64,000 nucleotides of DNA, from NCBI RefSeq assembly GCF_003576645.1, contig NC_044929.1:19371141-19435140 (forward strand). Reading direction: 5' to 3'. A model generated the notes under the pieces. That model was not told where the DNA came from. It did no database searches and saw nothing but the letters and a program-made list of their open reading frames with translations. A program made the position numbers and the translations under genes. Positions 46,709-60,138 of the stretch are shown one piece after another. Every line of letters begins with the position of its first letter. The first letter of the stretch is position 1. This DNA comes from Ipomoea triloba (lineage: Eukaryota; Streptophyta; Magnoliopsida; Solanales; Convolvulaceae).

Positions 46709-47771
46709 AAAATAAATCTGGACCCTAAAGCTAAAATAAAGAATGGTTAAGATTTGATCTCACAATCTCATACAAATAGAGTGATCTCACAAGGGGAATC
46801 TCAATTTCACATGTGAACATTGTTATATATATATAAGAGATGGGAGTTTTGTTATCTGATGAGATTACTTTCTCAAAAAAATAAATATCTTGCGTGCGTG
46901 GTGCGTGCAGTGTATGTATGCATGTAGACACCAAACTGTCCCCCACCTTCCCCCATGAAAAAAGAAATCTAATTGGCTACTTGTTAACTCAGAAGTTGGG
47001 TGTTTGATTCCAAAACTATACAAAAATTTAAATATTTAAACAATATAATTTTTTTAAAAATAAACGGACTGGCCTGTATAGCCCGTTAACCCGTCCAACA
47101 CATGTTGGGTTAGGATTTTCCCAACTTATTGAACAAAAAAAATAATAAAAAAAATCACGGATCGGGTTGACCCCTCCCGTTTCTGGATGAAGTCGGACGG
47201 GCCAGCCTACTTTGACAACCCAACAAGGTAAAATTAATGGTGAAGTTCAGACAAATTAAAGTCGATGCTAAGCATTGGCACATGAGGGAAGGAATTTGGA
47301 AAAATATCAAGTGAGGTGTAAAATTTTCAAAATTCACATGCCTAAACACGGTTGTTAATGAGAAATATTAGAGAATGACGAAATTAGCTAAAGTTAGAAA
47401 GATTGAAGAATCGAATTTGATCAAATTGAAAATCAAGGACTACATTCCATATCTGCTAATAATTGAGAGACCAAGAGTGTGATTTCACCTTCTATAAATT
47501 ATAATGGAATTTTTAACACATAAATTACAAATGAATTTTATAAAACAAGGTGATAAGTAATTATTAAGTTTAATGTAATTTCAACAAGAGTTTTTTTTTC
47601 TTTCTTTCTCTTTTTTTTTTCTCAAGGAAGATTGAACTCTTTTATTTTTAATAATTTCAATTAATAGTATATAGATACCAATATAAACATTAAATGTTTA
47701 ATTAAGATGATATTAAATAACCACATGTCTGCATTAACTAAATACATTAATATAATTTTTAATTTATTATG

Positions 47772-47775
<4 letters not shown>

Positions 47776-47821
<46 letters not shown>
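47776..47821. repeat. (AT)n microsatellites of the array
   Basis: Representative of the AT-repeat positions in the array: also about 45842-45876, 46097-46136, 49079-49101, 55206-55251, 58244-58269, 58490-58513, 59121-59178, 60108-60133, 61255-61305, 61410-61442, 62175-62199 and 62300-62341. Corresponding sites differ in length between copies. Confidence 0.95.
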
Positions 47822-47825
<4 letters not shown>

Positions 47826-48026
47826 AAAGCAAACGACATAAGAAAAATGACAAACACAAAAATAACAAAACACCCACCAACACCCCTACTCCACAGCCGG
47901 AAAAACATACAAAACCACCACCTCCCACCCCACCCAACCACACGACCCATAACACAAACCCTAATAAACGCGCAAGTAAGAATCTAGAACAAAAAACTAA
48001 AAAAGAAAAAAAAGAAGAAGGAATAC

Positions 48027-48088
48027 CTTGAACCATCGGAAGACGACGGCTTCAACCTCTTTGACCGTCCGAGCGAGGAGCCTGCCAT
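48027..48088 (-). pseudogene. First-exon-like segment MAGSSLGRSKRLKPSSSDGS
   Basis: 62 bases with an ATG, 20 codons and 2 bases, then a donor AAG|GTATTCC. A leader of CTCTCTCTCCC and GTGTGTGCAG precedes it. The basic SKRLK run could be a nuclear localisation signal. No downstream exon was found, so it is taken as a captured or orphaned first exon; the parent gene is unknown. Confidence 0.6.
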
Positions 48089-49077
48089 AGAACCTTAGAC
48101 TCGCCTGCACACACGAAAGGGAGAGAGAGAGTCGCCGCGGTGTATTGTGTGGAGTGAACGCATTAGAAAACTAAAGGTAAAAAATCTCGGCAAATATGCA
48201 AAATTAATAATAATGCACAAAGCTATAGAGAAAATCTCGGTTATATGAGAGATGAGAGATGAGAGATTTATTATCCGAAGAGACTACTTTCTCAAAAAAC
48301 TAAATGTATGTCTAGCGTGCGTGGTGCGTGCGGTGTATGTATGCATGTACACACCAAACTCTCCCCCACCTCCCGTGAAAAAAAAATATCAACGGCTAGT
48401 TGTTAACTTTGAAGTTGGGAATTTGATTCCTAGCCTATACAAAAACTTAAAAATTGTGACAATATAAATCATAATATATTTCACACAGCTCCCACCATAT
48501 ATTCATAAATCATAATATACCAAAATAGAATAAATAAATCACAAAGATAGAAGTAATAAAACTAGGGTTTGAATGTTACTTTGTTTCTCCCAAATATTCC
48601 CTAGAGAACGAGGGCTTCAGCAATCGCAATAGTCACCAACCACCAAGCTAAGCTCACTAAGTGCTACAGCTTCCACCTTCCACCTTCCACCGTCCACTGG
48701 TCACCGGAGACTCGGAGAGAATAAAGAGACAACATATTACAAATTAACAGGTCACAGGTGGGTTGTTGTCACGACTCTCAAGTGCTCGAGTCCAGAAAAG
48801 CGAAGAGAAGAGCGAAGTCGTCGAGTGCTCGGGGCCCGAGTCCAGAAAATCAGAATATCAATTCAGACAGAGAGAAGAGAGAACTAGAGAAGAGAGAATC
48901 AGATCTAGAGATTAAGAGAAATGCGAGATGCGAATGCGCATAATGGCTGGAACACGGTTAATACATATATATATATAAACAAAGCAAACGACGACGTATT
49001 GAGAGCAACAAACCCTTAACCCTAAATACTTTCGGATATTCGGGCGGGTCGGGTGACCAAATTCCTAACCCTACCCG

Positions 49078-49109
<32 letters not shown>

Positions 49110-49366
49110 GCATAGTGATACGTGGAGCTGGTCGGTTATCTTAGTTCGGATACGGGTTGTGTCGGTTTTCCCTCTTTCGGTGATCGGGTCGAGCGGGTCG
49201 GGTAGTTCGGATCATGCACACCCCTACCCCACAGCTGAAAAAACATACAAAACCACCACCTCCTACCCCACCCAACCACACGACCCATAACACAAACCGT
49301 AATGAACGCGCAATCAAGAATCTAGAACAAAAAACTAAAAAAGAAGAAGAAAATAAAAAGGAATAC

Positions 49367-49428
49367 CTTTAACCATCAGAAGACGACGGCTTCAACCTCT
49401 TTGACCGTCCGAGCAAGGAGCCTGCCAT
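49367..49428 (-). pseudogene. First-exon-like segment, intact ATG
   Basis: Same 62-base structure; reads MAGSLLGRSKRLKPSSSDG. Donor AAAG|GTATTCC. Confidence 0.6.
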
Positions 49429-50477
49429 AGAACCTTAGACTAGCCTGCACACACGAAAGGGAGAGAGAGATTCGCCGATGTGTATTGTGTGGAGTGAAGC
49501 ATTAGAAAACTAAAGGTAAAAAATTAAATCTCGACAAATCTACAAAATTAATAATAATGCACAAAGCTACAGAGAAAATCTCGGTTATATGAGAGATGAG
49601 AGATTTATTATACGAAGAGACTACTTTCTCAGAAAATAAATGTATGTCTAGCGTGCGGGGTGCGTGCGGTGTATGTATGCATGTACACACCAAACTGTCC
49701 CCCACCTCCAGTGAAAAAAAAAATCTAAGCGGCTAGTTGTTAACTTTGAAGTTGGGAGTTTGATTCCTAACCTATACAAAAACTTAAAAATTTTGACAAT
49801 ATAAATTATTAAAAAAAATAAACGGACTTTCCCGTATATCCCGTTAACCCGTCTAACAAAGGTTGGGTTGGGATTTTCCCAACTTGTGTAACAAAAAAAA
49901 AAAAAGAGTCGGAATTGGAAAAATATTAAGTGGGGTGTAAAATTTTCAAAATACACATGCCTTAAAACGGTTGTTAATGATAAAATATCATAGAATGACA
50001 AAATTGGCTAAAGTTCAAAAGACAGAAGAATCGAATTTGATCAAATTGAAAATCAGGGACCACATTCTAATAATTGAGAGACCAAGAGTGTGATTTCACC
50101 TTCTAGAAATTATATTGGAATTTGATTGAACCCTACCGAACAAACACCCAAAATCGTAACAAAAAAAAATGCCCAGACCTGCTGCACAGCTCAACCCGAC
50201 GCTATACACCCCATCACCCATCACCGCCGGTACACATACCACCAATCACCACTGTTTACCCCCGCCCAAACACAAAACGATAGAACCCTACTAAATAAAC
50301 ACCCAAAATCGACACCCAAAAAAAAAAAAAAAGTGCCTAGACCTACGGCACAGCTCAACCCGCCCACATACACCCACTCACCGCTCTCCGTCGGTACACA
50401 AACCACCAATCACCGCCGCAACCCCTCGCCCAAACACAAAACCAGAACACCCACAAACCCACGAAAATAAAAAATAC

Positions 50478-50541
50478 CTGGACCAACACCAGACGAACTC
50501 TGCCTAAGGCGCTTCGATTGCCTTCATGAAGAACCAGCCAT
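50478..50541 (-). pseudogene. Second-type first exon, stop at codon 6
   Basis: Reads MAGSS, a TGA, then RQSKRLRQSSSGVGP and a donor CCAG|GTATTTT. Related to but distinct from the SKRLKPSSSDGS type. The in-frame stop makes it dead. Confidence 0.55.
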
Positions 50542-50789
50542 GTAGTATCTCTGTGCATGCGCAGAGGTATACGACAACGACTGGGAAGAAAAATAAAAAT
50601 AAGATTAAGGCTGGGAAGATTGAACACCAAACAAATAAAATTAACACCTATATTAAAATGGAAATAAATACATTAAATAACAGAAGACTATACAACCCTT
50701 TCGCATACCATAATTACCCACAATAATATTAAAATCCCATCAAATCTGTATCATTACAAAAAGACAATAGATGATCATGATTTAATCTC

Positions 50790-52110
50790 ATAATCTCATT
50801 AAAAAAATAAATGTATGTCTAGCGTGCATGGTACGTGCGGTGTATGTATGCATGTACACACCAAATTGTCTCCCACCTTCCGTGAAAAAAAAAAGTCTCA
50901 ACGACTAGTTTTTAACTTAGATGGTGAGAGTTTAATTCCTAACCTATACAAAAATTTAAAAATTTTAACAATATAAATTTAAAAAAAAAATAAAATAAAC
51001 GAACTGGCTCGTATAGCCCGTTAACCCGTCCAACACATGTTGGGTTGGGATTTTTGCAACAGTGTAACAAAACCCAGGTCAGGTCCGCCCATCCCGTTTT
51101 TGGATGAACCCGGACGGGCCAACCTATTTTGATAGCCCTACGACCACTAACTTCAAAAATGTTTAACTTCAATACGGCCACTTCGTGACTACCTTGACTA
51201 GATGAATCCCCAAAAGTTGAATTTCTTTTGAAAAAATTCCCATAACTAAAACAATAAAATAATATCATATCATAAACTAAACAAATTCACATTCTGAATT
51301 TTGACATTCACATTCACTGATTCACAACATCCCAAATTGGATAAATTAAAATCTAAATTCACAAAATCACATGCTAAAAGTCTAAAATCAATACCATTTA
51401 CCAATAACTCTAACAATAAGGATAAATTAATTCTGCATTTTTTCCAATCTGCCCTACGGCCATACCTGGTACTAAACTGGCAATTAGCAAACTACTCACT
51501 GGCTCACTGCTCACAAGAATCACAAACTCACAACTCACATTCATAAATCATAATTCATAAACAAATTCAAGTATTCAACAAAACACATACAAAGAAGATT
51601 AAAATAAAATTAGAGAAATTAGGAAAATTAGGATTTAGGGCAAAAGTTAAATTAGAAAAATTAGGGCAAAATGCGAACCTCAGAGGAAATAAGAGGCGCT
51701 GAGCGGTGTTGTTGGCATTCCTGCTGTCCTTCTGACTGGTAAGGTAGCGAGCCGGACTCCGATAATCTAGTAGGGGGTAGGCATGGACGAGAGTCGAGAG
51801 AAGTAGTGAGTGAGGACGCGACAAGCGTGAGAGCTAGAGAACTTATAGAAGCGACGAGTAGCTCTAAGATCTAAAATGTAAAATAAGAAAATTAAAAAAA
51901 TTATATTTATAATACAGCCCCAAAGCGACATCATTTGGGGTTGTATATTTTTGGTAGTGGGGGCATCTGTCCCCACTGCATGCAGATAAGGTTGTGCATA
52001 AATGTCTTGCGTGCATGGTACGTGCGGTTTACCTATGCATGTACACACCAAACTGTCCCCCACCTATACTGAAAAAAATCTCAACTGCTGGTTGTTAACT
52101 TAAAAGTTGG
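50790..52110. repeat. Block B, copy 2
   Basis: Matches 42870-44765 without the 568-bp insert. It is followed by a copy of the start of block A (52110-52798), which the CACTA element interrupts. Confidence 0.85.
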
Positions 52111-52798
52111 GAGTTTGGTTCCTAACCTATACAAAAATTTAATAGTTTTAACAATATAATTTTTTTTTAAAAAAAAATAAACGGACTGGCTTGTAGAGCT
52201 CGTTAACCAGACCAACACAGATTGGGTTGGATTTTCCCAACTCGTGTAACCCTAAAAAAAACACACACACACACACACACACGGGTCGGGTCGGCACCTC
52301 CCGTCTGGATGAACATGGACGGGCCAGCCCATTTTGACAGCCCTAGCCGGTTGTGAAGATTACGAAAGCATAGAGGAGAAATTTAACAGAAAATGAGGAG
52401 AAAATTACCTTAACTAGGAAATTTGTAAATGAGATACCACCTTTGGAATGATTTGAGCAAATTTTCATAGGGATTTCCCATAACTTGATTCGGTTCTCAC
52501 TGGGAAAAAGATTGCAGGAAGATTTTTGCGATAGGTTAGGTGTTGTTTGAGAACAAGCTAGTTTGGTTCTTGCAGTGGTTATCGAAGTGGAATGCGAGAA
52601 AAGACCAACCTTCAATTCATAATTCAATGCCGCAATTGTAAACGGAAACCCTTGTTCAAGTTGCTCAACAATTTATCATCATAGATTGTCGTCGGTGCAC
52701 TCGGTCCTCCCGGTGGTGACGCGGCGCCACATGATGGAAACGAGCCTAAGCAATGCGGCGGAGGCGATGCTAAACATTGCAATTGGTTATGAAATTCT

Positions 52799-53680
52799 CA
52801 CTACAAGAAAAATTGCGATTCGCGACGGAATTTTTCCGTCGCGAAATAGGTTTTGCGACGGAATCGCAACGGAATTCGTTCCGTCGTCTATCAACTCGTC
52901 GTATCTTCATTTGCGACGGAAAAATTCCGTCGCGAAATATGGCGACGGAATAATTCCGTCGCGAATTATTGTGACGGAATAATTTCGTCGCAATTGGACA
53001 ACAAAATATTAAAAAAAAATTAGGGTATCCGCGACTGTTCTTTGTACAACAGTCAAACTATTTCAACAAAATTCAAACATAGCAAAATAAAAATAAAATT
53101 AGAAATAATTTTTTTTAAAAATCAAATAAAATATAGAAATAACCTCTGCTTGCAGTGGAGGAACCAGCGATAGCGGTCGCGAACTGAGGCTTTGGCGGTG
53201 GCGGTCGCAAGCAGAGGGTTCGGCGGTGGGGTCAGGGTCGCGAGTAGGTGGTGATGGTGGGCGGCGGCGGTGGCTTCAGATCTGTTTGGTGGTCGTTGAT
53301 AGAGGTGGCGTTTAGCGTTGGTGGTGAGCACTCTGGTCGGTGGCGATGGTGGGAGATTGGGCGACGGCGGTGGGCACTCTGGTCGACGACGATGGTGGGC
53401 GACTGGGCGATGGTAGGCGATGGCGTTCGGATGTGTTTGGCGATGGTGGAGTGAACTCTGAAGTATTGAAACTTCAATTAGGGCTAACATTTCAATTTTT
53501 AATTTTTACTCCGTAGCCCGTATATAACATGCTTTGATTTAAAAAAAAAAAAACGACGTCGTTATCTTAGGATAAATGAAAACAACTTTGCGACAGAATA
53601 ATTCCGTCGCGATATTTATTCACTTTCAAGTAAGCTGCTATATTTAGCAACGGAATAAATTCCGTCGCAATTTCCGTAGA
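52799..53680. mobile_element. CACTA element, right end missing
   Basis: The left terminus CACTACAAGAAAAATTGCG is exact for plant CACTA (En/Spm) transposons. It is followed by subterminal dyads of GCGACGGAA and TTCCGTCGC on both sides of the body. The right terminus (expected to end CTTGTAGTG) is absent: the sequence jumps from AATTTCCGTAG into the array module ATTTATTATCCGAAGAG. No transposase is present. The GC-rich centre (53140-53460) gives antisense and sense frames rich in His, Pro and Arg that look non-coding. The block A flank expected after the insertion (TACCTATTGC) is also lost, so a deletion removed the end and neighbouring DNA. Confidence 0.85.
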
Positions 53681-55203
53681 TTTATTATCCGAAGAGACTA
53701 CTTTCTCAGAAAATAAATGTATGTCTAGCGTGCGTGGTGCGTGCGGTGTATGTATGCATGTACACACCAAACTGTCCCCCACCTCCAGTGAAAAAAAAAT
53801 CTCAACTGCTAGTTGTTAACTTTGAAGTTGGGATCGGAGTTTGATTCCTAACCTATACAAAAACTTAAAAATTTTGACAATATAAATTATAAAAAAAATA
53901 AACGAACTGGCCTGTATAGCCCGTTAACCCGTCCAACACAGGTTGGGTTGAGATTTTCCCAACTCGTGTAAAAAAACAAAAAAAAAACATGGGTTGGATC
54001 AGCCCCTCCCATTTCTTGATGAACCCGAACGAGCCATCCCGTTTTGAAAGCCCTAGCCAGTTGTGAAGATTACGAAAGTATAGAGGAAAAATTTGACAGA
54101 AAAGGAAGAGAAAGTTACCTTAACATGGAAATTTATAAATGAGATACCTCCTTTGGATGTGATTAGGGCAAAATTTCATAAGGATTTCCAATAACTAGAT
54201 TTGATTCTCACTCGAAAAAGATTGCAAGAAGATTTTAGCGAGAGGTCAGGTGCTGATCGAGAAAAAGCTAGTTCAGTTCTCGCAGTGGTTGCCGAAGTGG
54301 AAAGCAAGAAAAGACCACCTTCAATTCATAATTCAACGCCGCAATTGTAAACGGAAACACTTGTTCAAGTTGCTCAACAATTTATCATCATAGATTGTCG
54401 TCGGTGCACTCGGTCCTCTCAGTGGTGACGTGGCGCCACACGATGGAAGTGAGGTTGAGCAATGCGGCGAAGGCGTGGCTAAACATTGTGATTGGTTATG
54501 AAATTCTTACCTATTGCTTTACTACTTCATATGATTTGGAGATTAGGGGATTCTAATTGTTTGTGAGCTCACTTATATATGGTATTTATAAATAGAAATA
54601 ATGAAATGAAAGTCAAAATTACATGTTGACCCAACAAGGTAAAATTAATGGTGAAGTTTAGATAAAGGCGAGGCTAAGCATTGGCACATGAGGGAAGGAA
54701 TTGGAAAAATATTAAGTGGGGTGTAAAATTTCAAAATACACCTGTCTAAACTGTTGTTATTGAGAAATATCACATAATGAAAAAATTGGCTAAAGTTCGA
54801 AAGATCGAAGAATCGAATTTGATCAAATTGAAAATAAGGGACCACATTCTAATAATCGAGAGACCAAGAGTGTGATTTCACCTTCTAGAAATTATATTGG
54901 AATTTTTAGCACATATAAAATACAAATGAATTTTATAAAACAAGGTGATAAGGAACTATTAAGTTTACTGTAATTTCAACAAGAGGTTTTTATTTATTTA
55001 TTTCTTTCTTTCTTTATTTTTTGTTTTGTTTTGTTTTTTGTTTTTTTTTTTTTTTTTGTCTCAAGAAGGATTGAACTCCTTTTTAAAAAAAAAATTCAAT
55101 TAATAGTATATAAATAGCAATATAGACATTAAAAGTTTAATTAAGATGATATTAAATAACCACTTGTCTGCATTAACTCAATACATTAAGATAATTTTTC
55201 ATT

Positions 55204-55251
<48 letters not shown>
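53680..55251. repeat. Block A, partial third copy
   Basis: Matches 44660-46130 (core, GACAGCCCTAGCC segment, GATTGTCGTCGGTGCACTC, GAGTGTGATTTCACCTTC, then (TA)n). It runs into the assembly gap in the (TA)n run. Confidence 0.85.
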
Positions 55252-55564
55252 NNNNNNNNNNNNNNNNNNNNNNNNNNNNNNNNNNNNNNNNNNNNNNNNN
55301 NNNNNNNNNNNNNNNNNNNNNNNNNNNNNNNNNNNNNNNNNNNNNNNNNNNNNNNNNNNNNNNNNNNNNNNNNNNNNNNNNNNNNNNNNNNNNNNNNNNN
55401 NNNNNNNNNNNNNNNNNNNNNNNNNNNNNNNNNNNNNNNNNNNNNNNNNNNNNNNNNNNNNNNNNNNNNNNNNNNNNNNNNNNNNNNNNNNNNNNNNNNN
55501 NNNNNNNNNNNNNNNNNNNNNNNNNNNNNNNNNNNNNNNNNNNNNNNNNNNNNNNNNNNNNNNN
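55252..55564. other. Assembly gap, 313 N
   Basis: The gap starts inside an (AT)n run and ends before T-runs. The frames of about 160 codons reported across it are artefacts. Confidence 0.99.
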
Positions 55565-55745
55565 ATCATTTTATTTTTTTTTTTTTTTTTTGTTTCGGAG
55601 ATTAATTTTTTTTTTTTTTTGTTGATTTGGGCGCGGGAATGAATTAGAAAGGGGGCATCTATATAATTTTGCTGTGTGTGCATCTTTAGAATTTAGAATG
55701 CCCTATATGTTGCGTTATTTCCTTTTGGGTGGTGATACAGTCGGA

Positions 55746-56440
55746 TTTGAGGTCTGATTAGTACGCTATGTGTGCACGCAGACTTCTCTTCCCCGTTCGC
55801 TTCCCCTCGGCTTCCAGTCCTGTCCTTCCCTACAGGGTTTGAGGTCTGATTAGTACGCTATGTGTGCACGCAGACTTCTCTTCCCCGTTCGCTTCCCCTC
55901 GGCTTCCAGTCCTGTCCTTCCCTACAGGGTCCGGCGTGTAACATGGCTGGGTCTTCTGTCAGATGGTTAGGGTCCGGCGTGTAACATGGCTGGGTCTTCT
56001 GTCAGATGGTCAAGGTTTGTCGATGGTCTATTGTTTATTACCCGTTCGCTTCCCCTCGGCTTCCAGTCCTGTCCTTCCCTAAAGGGTCCGGCGTGTAACA
56101 TGGCTGGGTCTTCTGTCAGATGGTCAGGGTCCGGCGTGTAACATGGCTGGGTCTTCTGTTTGATGGTCAAGGTTTGTCGATTGTTTATTATTGCTTGTTT
56201 ATCTGCGTTTTTGCAGTATTTTTTAGGGTGGGCTCCGTTGGGGGATATGGGTTCTGTGGGGGTGTGGTGTGTTGTTTACATTTTTTAGGGTGGGCTCCGT
56301 TGGGGGATTGGGGGATATGGGTTCTGTGGGGGTGTGGTGTGTTGTTTACATTTTTTAGGGTGGGCTCCGTTGGGGGATTGGGGGATATGGGTTCTGTGGG
56401 GGTGTGGTGTGTTGTTTACGGGGGATGATTTTCGTGGCGG
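55746..56440 (+). repeat. Nested tandem duplications carrying MAGSS start segments
   Basis: A 92-bp unit is present at 55746 and 55838. A 43-bp unit (GGGTCCGGCGTGTAACATGG and onward) occurs at 55927, 55970, 56085 and 56128. A unit of 62-70 bases with GGGTGGGCTCCGTTGGGGGA occurs three times from about 56226. The 43-bp unit has an ATG at 55943, 55986, 56100 and 56143 reading MAGSSVRW; two continue as SR|GTTTGTCG, a plausible donor. The start resembles the minus-strand first exon of the array. Confidence 0.8.
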
Positions 56441-56649
56441 TGGTATGTTGGCCGATCTAGGGTGCGGCAGCGGCGGTAGGTAGTGTCCAGTTTCGTTTTT
56501 TTTTTTTTCCGGAGGGAGGGGGTTAAGGGTTTTTGGGTGTTTGTTTGATTTTAATTTATTTTATTTAGGGTGCGGCAGGGTTTTTGGGTGTTTTATTTTA
56601 ATTTATTTTATTTTTTGTGTGTTAATGTTATTTTTTCTTTGAGTACTAC

Positions 56650-56776
56650 TTTCTCAACCTACTGAAGCACAAAGAGTCAGCATCGCCTCCACTTAGGCTC
56701 GAACCTGCCCCCTCCAACATGGGGAGCAACCAAATGCCACTACCGGATGCCACTAGACCACAAGGTCATTGGCGTG
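56650..56776 (-). repeat. tRNA-derived SINE copy 2
   Basis: The minus strand has ATGACCTTGTGGTCTAGTGG (box A region) and GGTTCGAGCC (box B). Related to 42328-42422, with an extra segment between the boxes. Confidence 0.65.
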
Positions 56777-57209
56777 TTAATGTTATTTTTATTACTCTGT
56801 TTTTTTTTGCTTTTTTTTTTTTTCAAAAATTGTGTTGATTGGGGTTAATTGATATGGCATAGCCTCTGTTTTGATACTTTTACACCTATTTTTTCATGAA
56901 ATTAAATATGTTTCCCTGGATAATTAGTATTTGTTATTGGTTTATTCATCCATTCTTGGATATTTTAGGGGTGCCATCTTAGTTAGTTCATCTCGTTCTC
57001 TAGATTGCAAGAATTAACTTTTTGCTAGATCATTCAGATACCTACTTAATAAAATAAAATTGAAATAATAATAATGATGATAATATTTTGTATTCTCATT
57101 TTCTTTCTGAACTCTGCCACCTATAGCTTTTCTTGAGCACATTATTTATTTCATAGTATTACAAGAAAGTTAGAAAAAACAAAAATTATAAGAGAATTGA
57201 AATTTCATA
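56777..57209. other. AT-rich spacer before block A copy 2
   Basis: T-rich runs near 56800-56823 and otherwise unremarkable sequence. No gene or repeat with clear ends was seen. Confidence 0.45.
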
Positions 57210-58238
57210 TTCAGTGCATATTCACTTAGGAGTTGGGGGTTTGATTCATAACCTATACAAAAATTTAAAAATTTTAACAATATAAATTATTTTTTAAAAA
57301 ATAAACGGAGTGGCCCGTATAGCTCGTTAACCCATCTAACACAGGTTGGGTTGGATTTTCCCAACTCGTGTAACCAAAAAAAAAAAAAACACGGGTTGGG
57401 TCAGCACCTCCCGTGTTTGGATAAACCCGGATGGGCTAGCCCAGTTTGACAGCCCTAGTCGGTTGTGAAGATTACGAAAGCATAGAGGAGAAATTTTACA
57501 GAAAAGAAGGAGAAAGTTACCTTTAACTAGGAAATTTGTAAATGATATACCGCCTTTAAAAAGATTGCAAGAAGAATTTAGCGAGAGGTGCTGATCGAGA
57601 ACATTCATAGTGGAATGCGAAAAAAGACCTACGTACCATCAATTTATAATTCAACGCCGCAATTGTAAATGGAAACCCTTTGCACAACAATTTATCATCA
57701 TAGATTGTCGTCGGTGCACTCGGTCCTCCCAGTGGTGACGCGATGCCACACAATGGAAGCGAGGCTGAGCAATGCGATGGAGGCGAGGCTAAACATTGCG
57801 ATTGGTTATGAAATTCTTACCTATTGCTTTTACTACTTCATATGATTTGGACATTAGGGGATTCTGATTGTTTGTGAGCTCACTTATATATGGTATTTAT
57901 AGATAGAAATAATGAAATGAAAGTCAAAATTACATGTTGACCCAACAAGGTAAAATTAATGGTGAAGTGCAAACAAAGGCGAGGCTAAGCATTTGCACAT
58001 GAGGGAAGGAATTGGGAAAAATATTAAGTGGGGTGTAATTTTTCAAAATACACATGTCTTAAACGGTTGTTAATGAGAAATATCACATAATGACGAAATT
58101 GGCTAAAGTTAGAAAGATTGAAAAATCGAATTTGTTCAAATTGAAAATCATGGACTACATTCTAATAATTAAGAAGCCAAGAGTGTGATTTCACCTTCCA
58201 TAAATTATATTGGAATTTTTAAATATAAAATACAAATG

Positions 58239-58272
<34 letters not shown>

Positions 58273-58486
58273 GGTGACAAGGAACTATTAAGTTAATGTA
58301 ATTTCAACAAGGGGTCGTTTTCTTTCTTTTTTTGTCTCAAGGAGGATTGAACTATTTTTTTTAATAATTTGAATTAATAGTATATAAATAGCAATATAAA
58401 CATTAAAAGTTTAATTAAGATGATATTAAATAACCATTTGTCTACATTAACTCAATACATTAAGATAATTTTTCATTTATTATGAC

Positions 58487-58519
<33 letters not shown>

Positions 58520-58668
58520 ACAAACGAAAATGACAAACTCAAAAATAAAACACCCACAAACACCCCTACCTCGTAGCCGGAAAAACATACAAAACCACCC
58601 CACCCAACCAAACGACCCATAACCCAAACCCTAATGAACGCGCAAGCAAGAAACTGGAACCAAAAACT

Positions 58669-58704
<36 letters not shown>

Positions 58705-58710
58705 GAATAC

Positions 58711-58765
58711 GTTGAGAAGACGACGACTTCAACCTCTTTAACCGTCGGAGCCAGGAGCCTGCCGC
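58711..58765 (-). pseudogene. First-exon-like segment, start lost and shortened
   Basis: Aligned to the 62-base exon, the ATG is GCG and several bases before the donor are lost (TCAAC|GTATTCC). Block A copy 2 equivalent of 46340-46401. Confidence 0.55.
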
Positions 58766-59119
58766 GGAACCATAGACTTGCCTGCACACATAGAAGATAG
58801 AGAGAGAGTCGTCGTTGTGTATTGCGTGGAGTGAAGAAGTAGAAAACTAAAGGAAAAAAATCTTAGCAAATCTACCAAATTAATAATAATGCACAAAGCT
58901 ACAAGAAAATCTTGATTATTTCAAAAATAATAGTGATGCAAAAAGCTGCCAAATTACTAAAAAAAACCATTACATACTAGAAAAAGCGCCTAAAACAAAT
59001 GAAAAAAGAAATAAATCTGGACCCTAAAGCTAAATTAAAGAATGGTTAAGATTTGATCTCACAATCTCATACAAATAGATTGATCTCACAAGGAATCTCA
59101 ATTTCACATGTGAACATTG

Positions 59120-59180
<61 letters not shown>

Positions 59181-60106
59181 AGATGGGAGATTTGTTATCC
59201 GATGAGATTACTTTCTCAAAAACATAAATGTCTTGCGTGCATGGTGCGTCCGGTGTATGTATGCATGTAGACACCAAACTGTCCCCCACCTTCCCCCGTG
59301 AAAAAAGAAATCTAAATGGCTACTTGTTAACTCAGAAGTTGGGGGTTGTATTCCAAAACTATATGAAAATTTAAATATTTAAACAATATATTTTTTTAAA
59401 AAAATAAACGGACTGGCCTGTATAGCCCGTTAACCCGTCCAACACATGTTGGGTTGGGATTTTCCCAATTCATGGAACAAAAAAAAATAAAAAATCACGG
59501 ATCGGGTTGACCCCTCCCATTTCTGGATGAAGCCGGACGGGTCAGCCGACTTTGACAACCCAACAAGGTAAAATTAATGGTGAAGTTCAGACAAAGTCGA
59601 GGATAAGCATTGGCACATGAGGGAATGAATTTGGAAAAATATTAAGTGGGGTGTAAAATTTTCAAAATTCACGTGCCTAAAACGGTTGTTAATGAGAAAT
59701 ATTAGAGAATGGCGAAATTAGCTAAAGTTAGAAAGATTGAAGAATCGAATTTGATCAAATTGAAAATCAAGGACTACATTCCATATCTGCTAATAATTGA
59801 GAGACCAAGAGTGTGATTTCACCTTCTATAAATTATAATGGAATTTTTAACACATAAATTACAAATGAATTTTATAAAACAAGGTGATAAGTAATTATTA
59901 AGTTTAATGTAATTTCAACAAGAGTTTTTTTTTTCTTTCTTTCTCTTTTTTTTTTTAAGGAAGATTGAACTCTTTTATTTTTAATAATTTCAATTAATAG
60001 TATATAGATAGCAATATAAACATTAAATGTTTAATTAAGATGATATTAAATAACTACATGTCTACATTAACTCAATACATTAAGATAATTTTTAATTTAT
60101 TATGAT

Positions 60107-60138
<32 letters not shown>

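Larger units (their letters stand above)
44766..50870. repeat. Block A, copy 1 (6.1 kb)
   Basis: Collinear with 57210-64000. Anchors: GATTGTCGTCGGTGCACTC (45297 and 57703), CCATATCTGCTAATAATTG (47449 and 59784), TCACACAGCTCCCACC (48480 and 60780), AACAAACACCCAAAATCG (50138 and 63251). The offset drifts from 12.46 to 12.28 kb through (TA)n and small indels, then jumps to 13.1 kb where copy 2 has an additional 0.9-kb unit. Confidence 0.9.

Noticed and set aside
53122..53490. 122-codon His/Pro-rich ORF in the CACTA body
   Set aside because: Overlapping frames on both strands are open because of GC-rich low complexity; no domain or splice context.
55146..55683. Two ORFs of about 160 codons across the gap
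   Set aside because: They consist of (TA)n translation and N residues.
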